Source: Onthophagus taurus (Eukaryota > Arthropoda > Insecta > Coleoptera > Scarabaeidae). Taken from it: a stretch of DNA of 64,000 nucleotides. The notes under the pieces were generated by a model. That model had not been told where the DNA came from and did no database searches. It saw only the letters and a list, made by a program, of their open reading frames with translations. The position numbers were made by a program, and so were the translations under genes. Shown piece by piece: positions 1 to 10,915 of this stretch (the first letter of the stretch is position 1; every line of letters begins with the position of its first letter). Location of the stretch: the NCBI RefSeq assembly GCF_036711975.1, contig NC_091966.1, positions 29,085,501-29,149,500 on the forward strand. Direction: 5' to 3'.

Positions 1-169
1 AATGTTTAAACTTAGTCTTATTTAATCAAAACTTGGTAGATATTTTTATTAACACATAGATAGCTGTTTAGGATTGTCAATAACATTACTTTGAATTTGG
101 TTCAGATTGTTGTTGTAATCTGACGCAATAAGATTCTTTGAGATTTTGCGCAATAATGAAAATCATAAG
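1..169. other. AT-rich sequence, nothing recognised
   Basis: No reading frame or repeat that I can assign. It borders the decayed LINE to its right. Confidence 0.5.
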
Positions 170-780
170 TAGTCGGCCTGGTTACCATGTTTATTCAATT
201 TTCTATGATATTTAAGCTTCTCATTAATAGTACATGGACCATAACACTGCAGAAAGCGAGTTTCTTTAACTCTACACGGCACGTAAAGATGGATTCTGTG
301 TAAAAGTGTATAGAATACCTCCAATGCCTGGTTAGTGTTAACGTTATTAAATACACTGTTCTAATCCACTGCACTAATTGCTTAATATTCATGACGACCA
401 CCATCAATCAGCTAAAAATTTGAGAAGGGTTGGAGACTGAACTCTAAAGCAGGAAGATGGTGATCAGGAATCACTAGAGGGTCAGAACAAGTACAGATCC
501 TACTCACTATAAATTGATTACGCAAAATTAAATTTAAAATTCTGCCATTAAGGTTAAGAACATTATTATGTTGTGACAGATTACAATAAGAGATGGTATG
601 CAAAAATTGACTCGAATGGACGAAATATTCATTACCACGACACTCTGGGTTGGTTGAAGTCCCCGACCATCATAAGAACATCATCTGGATAACAACCGGA
701 AATATTCTGAAGGTGGAGAAAAAATTTATCTGCCGCATCAAAACCCAGTAAACAAGAAACATCTGTGAAACATTTCAATT
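170..780 (-). mobile_element. Jockey-like LINE fragment: endonuclease C-terminus
   Basis: Minus-strand relic of a non-LTR retrotransposon. It carries the end of the AP-like endonuclease: the metal-site motif VGDFNQP (about 655-685), an ILNLILRN stretch matching the usual LDLVLSN block, and SDPLVIPDHH with the catalytic Asp-His. Further downstream is an NNVNTNQALEVFY...VPCRVK segment typical of the linker before the reverse transcriptase. Frames are broken by several shifts and stops, and no RT follows, so this is a dead 5'/3'-truncated copy. The clade (Jockey/CR1-like) is inferred from motif style. Confidence 0.75.
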
Positions 781-784
781 TTAA

Positions 785-1265
785 TGTACAGGGTGTCCAA
801 ATTTCGATGGGATTGCAGGGTATCTCAGTTATTATGAAAGATAGAAAGTTACGGCTTTCGCAAACCTGAGCTACTTTTTTGTGTAACTTATAATAGCGCA
901 AACCAACTTTTCATAGCCCTCTTCGTTTTTGATATACAGGGAGTGTTTCAAAATTTACGATTTTCACACACCTTCTGTATCTCGGCTATCCGAAAACGTA
1001 AAAATGGGTTCTAATAGATTTTTTACGTAGAATCCAATGGTGCACGTAGAATTTTTCTAGTCATCACGGTTTTTGAGTTATAAAGAGTTAAGTATTTTAG
1101 AAGTTGAGTATTCAGTATTTGAGTTGTGTTTATAACTCAAAAACCATGATGACTAGAAAAATTCTAGGTACACCATTGGATTCCACGTGAAAAAATCTAT
1201 TAGAACCCGTTTTTCCTTTTTTACCTGGACAGCCGAGGAATGGCGCAAGTTTTGTATAAGTTTTT
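785..1265. repeat. Foldback repeat with TACAGGG-type ends
   Basis: Two arms of roughly 105 bp (about 979-1084 and 1130-1239) are imperfect reverse complements around a centre of about 45 bp. The segments reading AGAATCCAATGG and CCATTGGATTCC show the pairing. A TACAGGGTG-like motif occurs at about 788 and a variant at about 938. The short frames here are not genes. Confidence 0.75.
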
Positions 1266-1855
1266 TATATATCACCACTAGGTTTAGTTAATGAAAATAC
1301 GGCTAGTGAACACTATTTAAAGAAAGAGACCTATGTAATAGTATATTAAAAAACAAGTTTCGTAAGACACGCTTGAAATGCACGAAAGAATGAAATGTCG
1401 AAGAAACGTTTCATGTTTCAATAATATGTATCAGAAATGTTTCTAAAACGCAAATTTGTTTACTGGGAATCTTTCGGAGGACCGCAGACGTTTGGCCCCA
1501 GTTCATAAATCGGGAAGCAGAAAGACCCTTCAAATACATATAAACGAAATTAACTGACTTTGCATATTATTGGAATCACTAGATCATAGAACAAGCCTCA
1601 TTCCCCGTTGTGAGGTTAACCTAGAAAGCGAGACAAATATTTACATTATTGGCAATAAACGATTACTTAGCTTGCGATCATAAGGTTACCAAGGGTTATA
1701 CCTTGACATAACTGAACAAAAAACAAAGGGTGTAACTATATGTATAATATCTCAATTTGCCCATTTGCTAATTGAAGAGAGTTGTATTTTATGCAGTGAT
1801 TAAATTTCCGCTGTTTTAACCACAGAGACTAGTTCTGTATCTGAGTTGTTGATTT
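1266..1855. other. Intergenic, no gene seen
   Basis: AT-rich, with stops in all frames and no domain similarity I recognise. Confidence 0.5.
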
Positions 1856-1859
1856 TGTA

Positions 1860-2520
1860 ATGAATAATTCTGCTACTCTTCTGCTGTAATTTTAGCCCAA
1901 GATTCGACTAACGTAGATTTCACTGTTTTCGCATCTGCGATTTTGCGCTGCCGGATTTTACGTTCCAAAAGCTCCCAAACATGCTCGATTCGATTTAAAT
2001 GTGGACTCTAAGAAGGTGTATTCAACTGCCTGGGTGCATAATACAGCAACCAATGTTTGATAAGGTTTGCGGTATGCTTAAGGTCAATGTCTTGCTGGAA
2101 TATCCAACGATCCTCGAGGGCATCAAAGCTTTCCACTGATGACATCAAATTTTGTTCTAAAATACTTTTATATGTATATCCATCCATAATTCCATCAATG
2201 AATGCCAGTTTTCCTAAACAAGATGTTGTCGCTCCCCAAACCATGACACTACGTCCACCGTGCTTTACAGTTGGTACCAAATTTTTCAACTCCATCGCCA
2301 TGTTTCCTCCATTTTTGCCCGATCATCATTTCCAAAAGGGCTATACTTCGACTCTTCAGTAAACAAAGCAAATTCTAGTCGAAGACTATTATCGCGTAGA
2401 ACTCTTTATACGGTTCTTCGATGTACAGACTTATTAAATACAGTCGCGATGTGGTCAGCTAATTCTGGTGCGCTAACTCTAGGACAACAGAAAACAGAAA
2501 TTTCTTTTCGCGATGACGAA
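1860..2520 (-). mobile_element. Tc1-like transposase relic
   Basis: Minus-strand remnant of a Tc1/mariner DDE transposase. The best-preserved stretch (2008-2301, 97 codons) reads GGRSVMVWGATTS then RWIFQQDIDLKHTA, the block around the second catalytic Asp. After a stop come SPHLNRIEHVWELLERKIR and KSTLVESWAKI, the third catalytic position and C-terminus. Upstream (2300-2520), shifted frames keep APELADHIATVFNKSVHRRTV, from the HTH-to-DDE linker. The N-terminal HTH is missing and several stops interrupt it, so it is inactive. Confidence 0.88.
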
Positions 2521-2525
2521 ATACA

Positions 2526-3459
2526 CAGGGATCTGTTCTTGGCCCGGTTTTGTTTCTGATCTATATCAATGACTTACCACAAAACTTAACGGCTGATTTG
2601 ACGTGCCTTTTCGCTGATGATGCTTCGCTGTTGGCGACATCTAGAGACAGACAGGAACTCCTCGGAAAATCCGAAGAAGTCGAGCTGGAAGCGAAAGAGT
2701 GGTTCGCCAGCAATAAGCTAAAACTGAATGGAAAAAAGACGCAATCACTCATACTTACCAATAGAGAGCCAGATACGGGACATACGATTAAATTTCTTGG
2801 TCTTAACATAGATTCCCACCTGAAATGGAATTCACATATAGAAAACGTTACAAAAAACTTTGCCACAGTAACCTACCTCATCAGAAGAATAAGGATTATC
2901 TCAACCCATGAAGCTGCTAGAACCACCTACTTCCGCCACTTTAATTCCATACTTCAATATAGCATTGAGGTGTGGGGATCATCGCCTCAAACTTCCAAGC
3001 TCTTAATCCAGCAAAAGGAAGCCCTTAGAGCTTCGGTGTGTGCAGGACCGCGAGATAGCTGCAGAAGCATATTTAAAGCGATGCAAATATTAACTGTCCC
3101 TAGTGTCTACATACTGGCGGCAGTTACTCTTCTGCATAAGAACAAAATGAGATATTCATCTCATAGTGATATCCACCAACATGACATTAGGCAGAAGAAC
3201 AGGATCGTCATTCCACAACACCGCATCAAAAGAGCAGAACAAAGCACTAATTATATGTGCATAAAATTATATTATAAGTATCTTCAAAAGGAAAGTGAAG
3301 CGATTGTTACTACAATACTCCTTCTACTCAATAGAGGAATACTTAAATTGCATTTTTTGGTGTATTATTATTTATTTTTGAATATTATTATTATTTTCTT
3401 GTATTGTTGACTATTGTACGTACATTTCTTTGCGACAAATAAACATTATTATTATTATG
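2526..3459 (+). mobile_element. LINE 3' half: reverse transcriptase end with ATT tail
   Basis: 5'-truncated non-LTR retrotransposon. Translation opens inside RT block 4 (QGSVLGPVLFLIYINDLP), has the catalytic FADDASLL motif, then KLKLNGKKTQ and FLGLNIDSHLKW (thumb blocks). It runs open to a stop near 3410 and ends in an (ATT)n tail at about 3445-3459. It begins abruptly, as expected for incomplete target-primed reverse transcription. The long uninterrupted frame suggests a fairly young copy. Jockey-like clade by motif style. Confidence 0.88.
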
Positions 3460-3960
3460 CCTTCAGTCGACATATTTATAGGAAGGTCCTTTATAGAAAT
3501 AATGAAAAGCACTGGACCCAGAATTGATCCTTGTGGGATACCAGAAGTAATATTGGTAACTTCTGAAGTTCGACCCTTCCATTGCACGCACTGCAATCTA
3601 TTGCTTAGATAACTACGGATTATGTAATTTGGTAGCCCTATTATACCGTAATGTTCCAGTTTACTTAATAGAGTCTTATATTAGACACAATCGAATGCGT
3701 TTGACAAGTCACAGCATAATTGAATCTCTTCTTTCTCGTAAACGCTCGTGCGATAACATCCATGCTTGTCAGAGCTGACGTGGTAGCCTTTTGACTGCGG
3801 CAACATGGGCTGAATTAAATAACTTATTATTTTCCATATATTCAATCTACATTTTAATAAAGATTCGAAAATTTTTGAGATAGCCGGCAATATGGAAATA
3901 GGCCGACAGTTTTTATAATCATCTGGATCATTAGATTTAAACTACTCTCGCATTAAGCAA
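3460..3960 (-). mobile_element. LINE reverse transcriptase fragment
   Basis: A second RT relic, on the minus strand and tail-to-tail with the preceding LINE. Reading 3960 to 3460 gives CRPISILPAISKIFESLL (RT block 1), DLSNAFDCV (block A, with the first catalytic Asp) and SGIPQGSILGPVLFI (block B). It stops before the YADD block, so the catalytic core is incomplete. Stops and shifts separate the blocks. Confidence 0.85.
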
Positions 3961-4329
3961 TTCAAAAAAATATTGATGGATTTGGCGAAAGCACACATTG
4001 GAAAAGTTTTGGCAAATAATTTTTCAAAATATAGATAATTTAAAGGTAGTGATTTAATATCAATACTTGAAGTTGTTAAATTTGTAATATTATTCATAAA
4101 TTCCTGAAACAATAACCACAGTAAAATGTTTTGAATGAAAGCCATCTCATATTAAGTTTACAATTCGTTGCTGTTGCTAAATCAAACCTAAAGATCCACA
4201 GCAAAGAAATACAGGGAAACATTTTATTCCTGTTGAGGACGCAAAATCATAACCATTTCCTGTAAACATTCTGCCCACACCAAGAAAACTCATTATAGTC
4301 GCTGATCACCGTGTTGCTGCAGCAAGAAA
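3961..4329. other. Degenerate sequence between LINE and Harbinger relics
   Basis: A minus-strand open frame of 67 codons at 3942-4145 may be the eroded region upstream of RT block 1 of the neighbouring LINE. Nothing firm. Confidence 0.35.
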
Positions 4330-4775
4330 TTCCGACTGCATCAGATTAATATATGTTTCAGCATTTGAATATAATGTGGTGCGATGATGATTTACAGGCA
4401 GCAGTGGCTGCAATTATTATTATTTTGCAAAAACAGAAAAAGAAAGTTCGTAAATGTTGGACTAGGCCGACTCTTTTAGAAAGAAATACACGTGGTATCA
4501 TGCGCCTTATCGAGTTAATTAAAGAAAGATGATTTAATAGCAGAATCCAGAATTGATAATGAAAATGTAAAGAACTTTTGTCGTATGAGTAGCACTGATG
4601 CACTGACAATGAGTGCACGTCCAAAACAAAAATGTTTACGATTGTTTCTAAATTTCCTAATGATATTTATCGCTAAATACGGAAACAAGCAACTTGTAGG
4701 AACATTTCTTTCTGCAACCATAATCGATAAGGAACATCTAGAAACTTTGAGATACAAGTTCCAGGAATAAGCAAC
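4330..4775 (+). mobile_element. PIF/Harbinger-like transposase N-terminus relic
   Basis: Plus-strand broken frame. RKCWTRPTLLERNTRG, followed after a shift by ESRIDNENVKNFCRMSSTD, resembles the conserved N-terminal region of HARBI1-type transposases (a WVRPW-like block, then NF-RM). The DDE domain is not present; about 50 further residues are open but unrecognised. Decayed and internally deleted. Assignment rests on two short motifs. Confidence 0.5.
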
Positions 4776-5085
4776 ATAAACATAATGTTCCTTTCGGTGT
4801 GAACTAGCTTTAGAACTCAAAACAGCATGATGTAAATAAAATTGTATGTAGGATGGAAAGAAATAAACAAATAAATTTTACAAGTAGACATTTTATTAAA
4901 AAGTAAACAAAATCATGTACGAATTTTCTACAATATTTGGTACCACCTCAAATGAAACTCAAAGAGTACAGTTCAAAAATCAAGCTTTATTAAATATTCA
5001 AATACTTATAAATATAGGTACACCACGTATCGTGCGTGGCTCGAAGTAAGAGAGGAGTAGCACAGCTTGTTATTTTTTTATCAGG
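4776..5085. other. 3' flank/UTR of twinstar
   Basis: This precedes the cofilin stop codon on the minus strand. A minus-strand AATAAA (forward TTTATT at 4986-4991) about 100 bp past the stop is a plausible polyadenylation signal; another lies at about 4889. Confidence 0.5.
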
Positions 5086-5586
5086 CTACTGGCGGTCGGT
5101 TGCGCGTAGTTTCTCTTCTACAGCCTCCTGGCTGGCTTCAGACAAATCTGTGGCTTGGATATACTTTTGTACACCCACTAAAGATTTTTTAAGTGCATCA
5201 AAGGAGCTACAAAAACAATGAATTAGAATGCATTCATCAAAATAAGCTTAATTTTTTTGTTACCTAGAGTACAACATCTTCTTTTTAACTTTGGCGGTAT
5301 CCGGACACCAGGACATAAGGAACAGCTTTTGTTTCTTGGAGGATTCTGAAGTACCTTGGCACTGATGCATGTACTCAAAATCGTAAAGACCATAACGACA
5401 TTCACCGGCTCCGCCAGCTTGAAGATCGGTTAAAAACTTGTCGTACTCCTCCTCCCGAGTTCCGACCACCTCAACGTCGATCTGTTTCTCATCCTTGATG
5501 AAGAAAATGACGTAACGGTGTTTCTTGTCCTTCTTAATCTCCTCATAAGTGGTCTTGCAGGCATCAGAAACGGTGACACCCGATGC
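5086..5586 (-). CDS. tsr: Cofilin / actin-depolymerising factor (twinstar), exons 2-3
   Basis: Cofilin/ADF severs and depolymerises actin filaments in the cytoplasm. Exon 2 is 5586-5264 and exon 3 is 5206-5086 (stop TAG 5088-5086), joined across a 57-bp GT-AG intron inside a serine codon. Together they encode 147 residues, giving the family's usual 148 with an initiator Met. The first residues are Ala-Ser-Gly-Val, so the LIMK-target Ser3 is kept. GECRYGLYDFEY and QKLFLMSWCPDTAKVKKKM (the long actin-binding helix) are strongly conserved. The acceptor before 5586 is in phase 0, so the ATG must end a separate first exon, as is common in cofilin genes. No ATG/GT donor is convincing nearby; a candidate lies near 27,679. 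The gene looks functional. Confidence 0.95.
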
Positions 5587-6190
5587 CTAAAAATCATAAA
5601 AAAATTCATCGTTAGAATAAAAAACCATTTTTATATTAATTTTAAATTTACATCAAACGGAAATTTATGCATACTTTTCAAAATCTTAAAGGTTACGTTT
5701 CAAAAAAGTGACAAAATTGTCATTTTAATTTTATGTTGTATAAAGAAATATGAGTCAATTTATCAATTACGTTTCAATAAAATTTTTCCGTGACGAAACA
5801 CGTTCAATAGACTTTAAACATTTCCGGCCCGTGAAGTTTTTAGATTGCAGCGTGAATAACGTGCGATAACCGTATTTGGCAACTATCCATTTACGGCGCA
5901 TACGACGAGTTCGTAAAATCGATGACCTTACAAAGTTGGAGAGAAGTTTGAAGGAAAAAGAAAATAAAAAAAGAAGACTACCGGTCGTAGCGAACGGTTT
6001 CCGTTTTTGTGCCTCGACTATCCGCAACTTTATTAGGACATTAAGGCGGCTCTAATAAATTTTAATGAATCATTTTTCCTAAATGGTAATCTTAATTAAA
6101 ATTGGATAAGGATCTTTTTAAAATTAAACAATAAAAAAATATAAATGAATTTTTTTTAATCTTCCAATATACGCCAGCGCCATCTTTTGC
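5587..6190. other. Twinstar intron 1 (proximal part)
   Basis: Non-coding AT-rich sequence upstream (minus strand) of cofilin exon 2. An 86-codon frame at 5767-6027 has no recognisable features. A 13-mer at 6178-6190 recurs at 9966-9978, on the far side of the LINE block. Confidence 0.45.
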
Positions 6191-6239
6191 TGTCTAATGG
6201 CAATATTTAAATGAATATAAACATTCAATATTGTTATGG

Positions 6240-6940
6240 TAGCGTTACTAGCTATTGCTTGTAGCATAGTTTAAGCGCTTGCTATAGGGTGGGACCATCG
6301 AGTGTCTACCTCCTTGTGGCTTCCACTACTCCTATGAGGTAAGGAAAATCATTACCTAAATGGCACTACAACAGCCCTGTCCAAGTTGCCATGTCGTGGC
6401 TAAGGACTTGCATGGAAGGGTTAACGGCGCCTGTTATATTACCATGTGCTGGTATCCAGCACGGTGTATCTTGACTTAATCGCCTGGATTGAGAGAAGAC
6501 AACCTCATTAATCTTGCATTAACTTCCACCCCAAAGTCAAGGTGGAACAGCTTATGCCGAAGACTTTTATCACTTTATAGCATTGGCCAAGAGGGTAATA
6601 CTTGGTTTATAATAAGTTGACTCTGGACATCTCGGGACCTCCAGTTTTATCAAAACCGCTTACTGCAGCATACGGGGCTCTACCATGGCGGACCTTCTTT
6701 CCCTAGCTACTCGTGGGAAAAAGAAGAACTCCGAACGCATCAAGGCAGAAATCGGCTTCAACAAGTGGAAGCGCAGAGTCCTCCACTTCCTCTACAACAA
6801 GCAGTGTCTCTACAACAGACAGTATAAAACTACATGGGACCATTGAGAAGCTCCAGGTAAAAGAACAGAACCTCAGCGGTGCTGAACAAAAAAGGGCTAA
6901 CTCCTGTGGGAGCCGGAGCAAATACCATACATACTATATA
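6240..6940 (+). mobile_element. LOA/R1-like LINE, 5' UTR and ORF1 start
   Basis: More GC-rich than its surroundings. After a leader of about 450 bp, a frame from about 6713 encodes a Ser/Thr-rich, Lys-rich start (SASTSGSAESSTSS) typical of a LINE ORF1. It is cut at 6940 by the Tigger element and resumes at 8922. The clade is inferred from the EWRVLNR block in the distal half and is uncertain. Confidence 0.55.
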
Positions 6941-8921
6941 CAGTAAGACCTCGATTAACGCTGATTTGCTGTAACGCGGTTTGTTGAGAACCTTAAAAAT
7001 GCTTAAAATATAGCCGGATTCAAATTATTGCAGCATTTCATTGATTCGAATATCTACGTAATTCTGTGATTCCCCAGAATTTATGCTTGTTTGGTGCATT
7101 TAAGCTATTAAAGAGTGTTCAACACTTTCACGTTCTACGTAAAACGTAATTAGTTTATGTGGAGTAATAATAGAGATTATTATATTGTAAGAAAATCAAA
7201 TAAATATTTGTTTATTTAAATTTAATCCTTATTTTCTTTTAGATTGTAAACGGTGAACGTCAAGTTGACATTGAAATGCTTCAAATTCATGTCAGCAATT
7301 ACTACCACATCGTCTAGTGCAGCAAAGATAACGCGATCAAGAAGTAATACATATTTTAGAAGAAATGGAAAAACGTATTTGCATTTGGACTGATGATGTA
7401 ATCGAACGCAACATACCGTTAAGTTAAAAAATCATCAATGGCCATAAATATTATTAATCATATTCAAAATTAAAGAGAAGATACGAGTGAAAATTTTACA
7501 GCTAGCCGAGGTTGGTTCGATAATTTTAAAAAAAGATGCAAAATCCACAACAATCGAATCACCGGAGGAGCAGCGAGTGCAGATTTCAATTTTTCCTGCA
7601 ACCTTACAAGCCATAATTTAAAGAGGAAATTATCCACCAGAATTGGTTTTTAATGTGAGAATGCCAAAGCGCATATTTATATCGCGATAAAAAACCGAGC
7701 ACCGGGTTTCTAAGCTGCAAAAGACCATTTCACCCTTCTTCTGGGTGGTAACGCCAATGGCGATTTAAAATTAAAACCTCTACTTGTGTATCATGCCAAA
7801 ATCCCAAGGGCCATGAAAAGAGTACTAAAATCTAGTCTACCCATCATTTAGGAATTCGATAAGAAATCTTGCATCACAAGAGACATTTTTCAAAATTGGT
7901 TTACCACACATTTTTATTCATCTGTAAAACGTTACTGTGAACTAAATAATTTTGAAGCAAAAGCTCTATACAAGCTTGGTAACACAACAAGTCATCCCAT
8001 CAACCTATCGAACTTAAGCACGAGCGTTGGTGGAAATAGTTTACCTACCACCCAACATTACGTCGTTAATTCAGCTCATGAACCAGGGAGTTATTGCAAA
8101 TTTTAAGGCACATTATCTTCGTCGTACATTTCAACAACTTACTGATAAAACAGATTGATAAAGAAACAATTTTGCAAAAAAATATAACATCCTGGACGCC
8201 ATAGGCAAAATCGACGTCGCTTGGCAAGATTAACTAAGAAATGCATGAATGGAGTGTGGAAGAAGATATAGCCGGAGGTATCCCAGGATTATCAACGAGA
8301 AGAGCCTATTGTTGGTTAAATTGTCAATCTAGTCGAAACAGCAGGAGATGTAGATGAGCAAGATATTGAGGAGCTACTGTAGGTTTCTGGTGAAGGCCTT
8401 ACCGACGATGACCTCCAGGAATTGAAGAAGGCGAAAACAGTAGTTCTGAAGACGATGAACCAAAAGAAATTACTAGATTATCTTAAAAAAGGTTTGGAAA
8501 CGATAACCGATATAGTAGATCAATTGTAGCGAATGACCCAATTTTTTACAGGAGTGCAAAAGCAAGACGAGGAGTTTTGGATGCAATCGCCTGTTACCGA
8601 CATTTCCTTAATGCAAGTGAAAGAAAGCAACAAATGACTCTAGACGATTTCTTCGCCAAAAAATCTACAATATCAAAAGAGTCAGGACCTTTATCACAAA
8701 TATAAACTTTATATATATTTGTGCAAATGGTTGTGTTATATAAAATACAAATTACTAGTATTACAGTTTAAAATTAAAGTTAAATTTGTTTATTTTTCCA
8801 TTTTGGTCGCATATTCCCGTTTCCCTATTTACTATGTGTTAAAATGACCTCATATAACGCTATTTCGTTTAGCGCTCCTACCTTCAGGAACGCATCTAGG
8901 GAGCTAAACGAGGTCTTACTG
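6941..8921 (+). mobile_element. Tigger/pogo-like DNA transposon (dead)
   Basis: A 1,981-bp element with inverted termini starting CAGTAAGACCTCG, flanked by TA on both sides (6939-6940 and 8922-8923), as expected for the pogo branch of Tc1/mariner. Fragments in three frames show the CENP-B-type HTH (EKRICIWTDDVIERNIPLS, then SRGWFDNFKKRC) and the DDE domain: MPKRIFISR, the equivalent of KTAPGFKAAKDR, LLLGGNANGDFKLKPLLVYH, and PPNITSLIQLMNQGVI. Multiple stops and shifts make it inactive. It inserted into the LINE ORF1 on either side. Confidence 0.92.
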
Positions 8922-9620
8922 TACTATATTAATGAAGAGAAGAAGAGGGCCAAGAGCCAAAAAGGCCTGACACGTAGCATTCTTAACGGAGACTGCTTTC
9001 CGCAGGAACAAAAGCTTCAAGCAGGTGTTAGAAGGTAAAAAGATGGAGATTGTAGATTCCCTATTTTTAGAGATGAACCTCACCACAGCCCAAAAGCAGG
9101 CTAGTAGTCAAGAGGTGTATTTCAAGAATAGTGGACCTTAGCGAGGGATACGAAGGCAAGATTAAGCCAAAATTTCTCATAACCACCTTCAAAGCAGGTT
9201 GGCTGGTGGTCAACTGCGCAAACTATGCGAATCAAAAGTGACTATCTTGAACGCCTATTTTCCAAACAGTGTGCAAGAGAAATCGGACCGTATTCTGAAG
9301 ATTGTTAAAGGTCAAAATGAGGGCTTGGACACCAACGAATGGCGGGTGCTCAATAGGACGACTGAAGGTAGCAGTGCTGTTGATCATCCCTCTATAGATA
9401 GCCTTAAAAAGCGAACTACAAGATTAGCTACAAATTCAGGCAAACCACACTGAGGCCAAAGACCAGCAAGTCTACGTCACAAGAAAAGGACAAAGTCAGG
9501 AAGTTCTGAAACCTCTAAGGATCCCAAGAAGGGTAAAGACCAGGTAAGTTTCAAAAGTAAGGGTAAGGGCAAAGCTGCTGCTTCCAAACCAGCATAATGT
9601 TAGTTCGAGTGCTAGGGTTA
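8922..9620 (+). mobile_element. LOA/R1-like LINE ORF1, distal half
   Basis: Continuation of the LINE ORF1 interrupted at 6940: YINEEKKRAKSQKG continues the Lys-rich region in a compatible context. After a stop and a shift, a frame at 9199-9453 contains EWRVLNR, a block seen in ORF1 of LOA/R1-type elements. It ends in a Lys/Ser-rich tail near 9600. No reverse transcriptase follows, so the copy is partial. Confidence 0.55.
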
Positions 9621-9639
9621 GTTCTAGTTTTAGTTGTTA

Positions 9640-9826
9640 TTCAGCGCTAGGTTGTTGTATATTTTTATTAAAGTAAAATTAGATCTAACACTAGACCTAG
9701 ATCTAGAAACATTCGGGTTTAGCCATGCGTCTCTTAAGACGGCTAAACCAGAATGTTTCTAGTTCTGACTTGTGTTAGTAATGTTTCTAGTTTTAGTTCA
9801 ATAAAAATATACAACGTAGCGTTGAA
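9640..9826. repeat. Imperfect 187-bp palindrome
   Basis: Arms pair from TTCAGCGCTA (left end) with TAGCGTTGAA (right end). The most stable part is AACATTCGGGTTTAGCC against GGCTAAACCAGAATGTT at about 9709-9758, with an unpaired tip of about 14 bases. The pairing is not interrupted by coding sequence. Confidence 0.8.
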
Positions 9827-9829
9827 TAC

Positions 9830-10366
9830 AAAACTAATTTAGTTCAAGTTGTTCCGCAAATATCTGAACCTATGCTGCAAATGGTTTAAATTATATGGAT
9901 TTAATACAAAAAAGTAAATAATAAAATTAGGATAATAAACTTTAAATTTAATAACTTTTAATTAACGCCATCTTTTGCCCGACGATCATTTCTATTGGCA
10001 ATTGTGTACTGGAAAGCTTAATATCTTTTTTCTAGAAGTCACATGAGTCAACTTTTAAAGTATTTTTATCTCTTTGTAAATAATTGTTGTAGATATACAA
10101 AAGCAATTACATGTTTCCAGGTATATACCGTATAAATTGCAGTGGTAAAGATAAAATTAAACAAACATTTTTAGATTTCCTAAAACTCTTTGTCATAGAA
10201 AGACGTGTTCTCGTCATCGAAAGTGTTTTAATTTTAATTTTAAAATTCATATTTAACTCTTTCACGACTAATTCCAGTATCATTTTATCACGCCATTTAA
10301 TTATTAAGAGTAATTAAAAAACAAGAGGATAATTTAGAAAAAGTAAACTTTTATTTGTTGTCGTTT
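9830..10366. other. Intergenic AT-rich sequence
   Basis: No gene seen. The 13-mer CGCCATCTTTTGC at 9966-9978 duplicates 6178-6190. The last part is probably the 3' flank of Abitram, with TTTATT motifs (minus-strand AATAAA) at about 10350. Confidence 0.4.
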
Positions 10367-10915
10367 TTATTCAAAATATTCATTTGATGTTAACATAACA
10401 TCTTTAAAACTGTCATATTTACCGAATACCGGCAATATTAAAGCAATATAACCGTTACTAACGGGATAAAATTTAATTAACTCAGGATTACTAATTAATT
10501 GTTTATTCACTTCAATAAGTTTGCCCTCTACGCAACTATAAATAGTGTATGTTTCACCATCGTTACATTTGATATAACAAAGAGCATTATGCGGTTGTAA
10601 TTTTTGACCGCCCTTTTTACCTTTACCAAGTACAACATTATCCAAACGATTTACATTTGAAACCTCGAAGTTAATTTTTTCGATTTTTTTATTATCTTTT
10701 AAAATTGGATGATCATCAGCTAAAGATAATAAACAAATTCTATTTGTATGAAAGCTAACTCTTTGGTATATTCGTTCATCAACCGATGAAATTTTTTTAC
10801 AATATTTATGCTCGTAGTATTTAATTGATGGGCTTATTAAAATGTTATTAATTAATAATGATTTATCAATTGAACATAAAATATTAGGTATATCAATAGT
10901 ATTATTTAAATCCAT
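10367..10915 (-). CDS. Abitram: Protein Abitram (FAM206A/Simiate) homologue
   Basis: Intronless frame of 182 codons. Abitram is a small conserved animal protein with a GcvH-like beta fold, reported to bind actin and modulate transcription in nuclear speckles. Diagnostic blocks are NRICLLSLADDHPIL (about residues 57-71), LGKGKKGGQ, LCYIKCNDGETYTIYSCVEG, LIEVN and GYIALILPVF. Length agrees with the family (about 180). The ATG at 10915 is the first in frame and is followed by a divergent N-terminus, as in homologues. The frame is clean in an otherwise decayed region, so it is under selection. If the twinstar first exon is distal, this gene is nested in its intron on the same strand. Confidence 0.88.
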   Translation of the reverse strand: MDLNNTIDIPNILCSIDKSLLINNILISPSIKYYEHKYCKKISSVDERIYQRVSFHTNRICLLSLADDHPILKDNKKIEKINFEVSNVNRLDNVVLGKGKKGGQKLQPHNALCYIKCNDGETYTIYSCVEGKLIEVNKQLISNPELIKFYPVSNGYIALILPVFGKYDSFKDVMLTSNEYFE

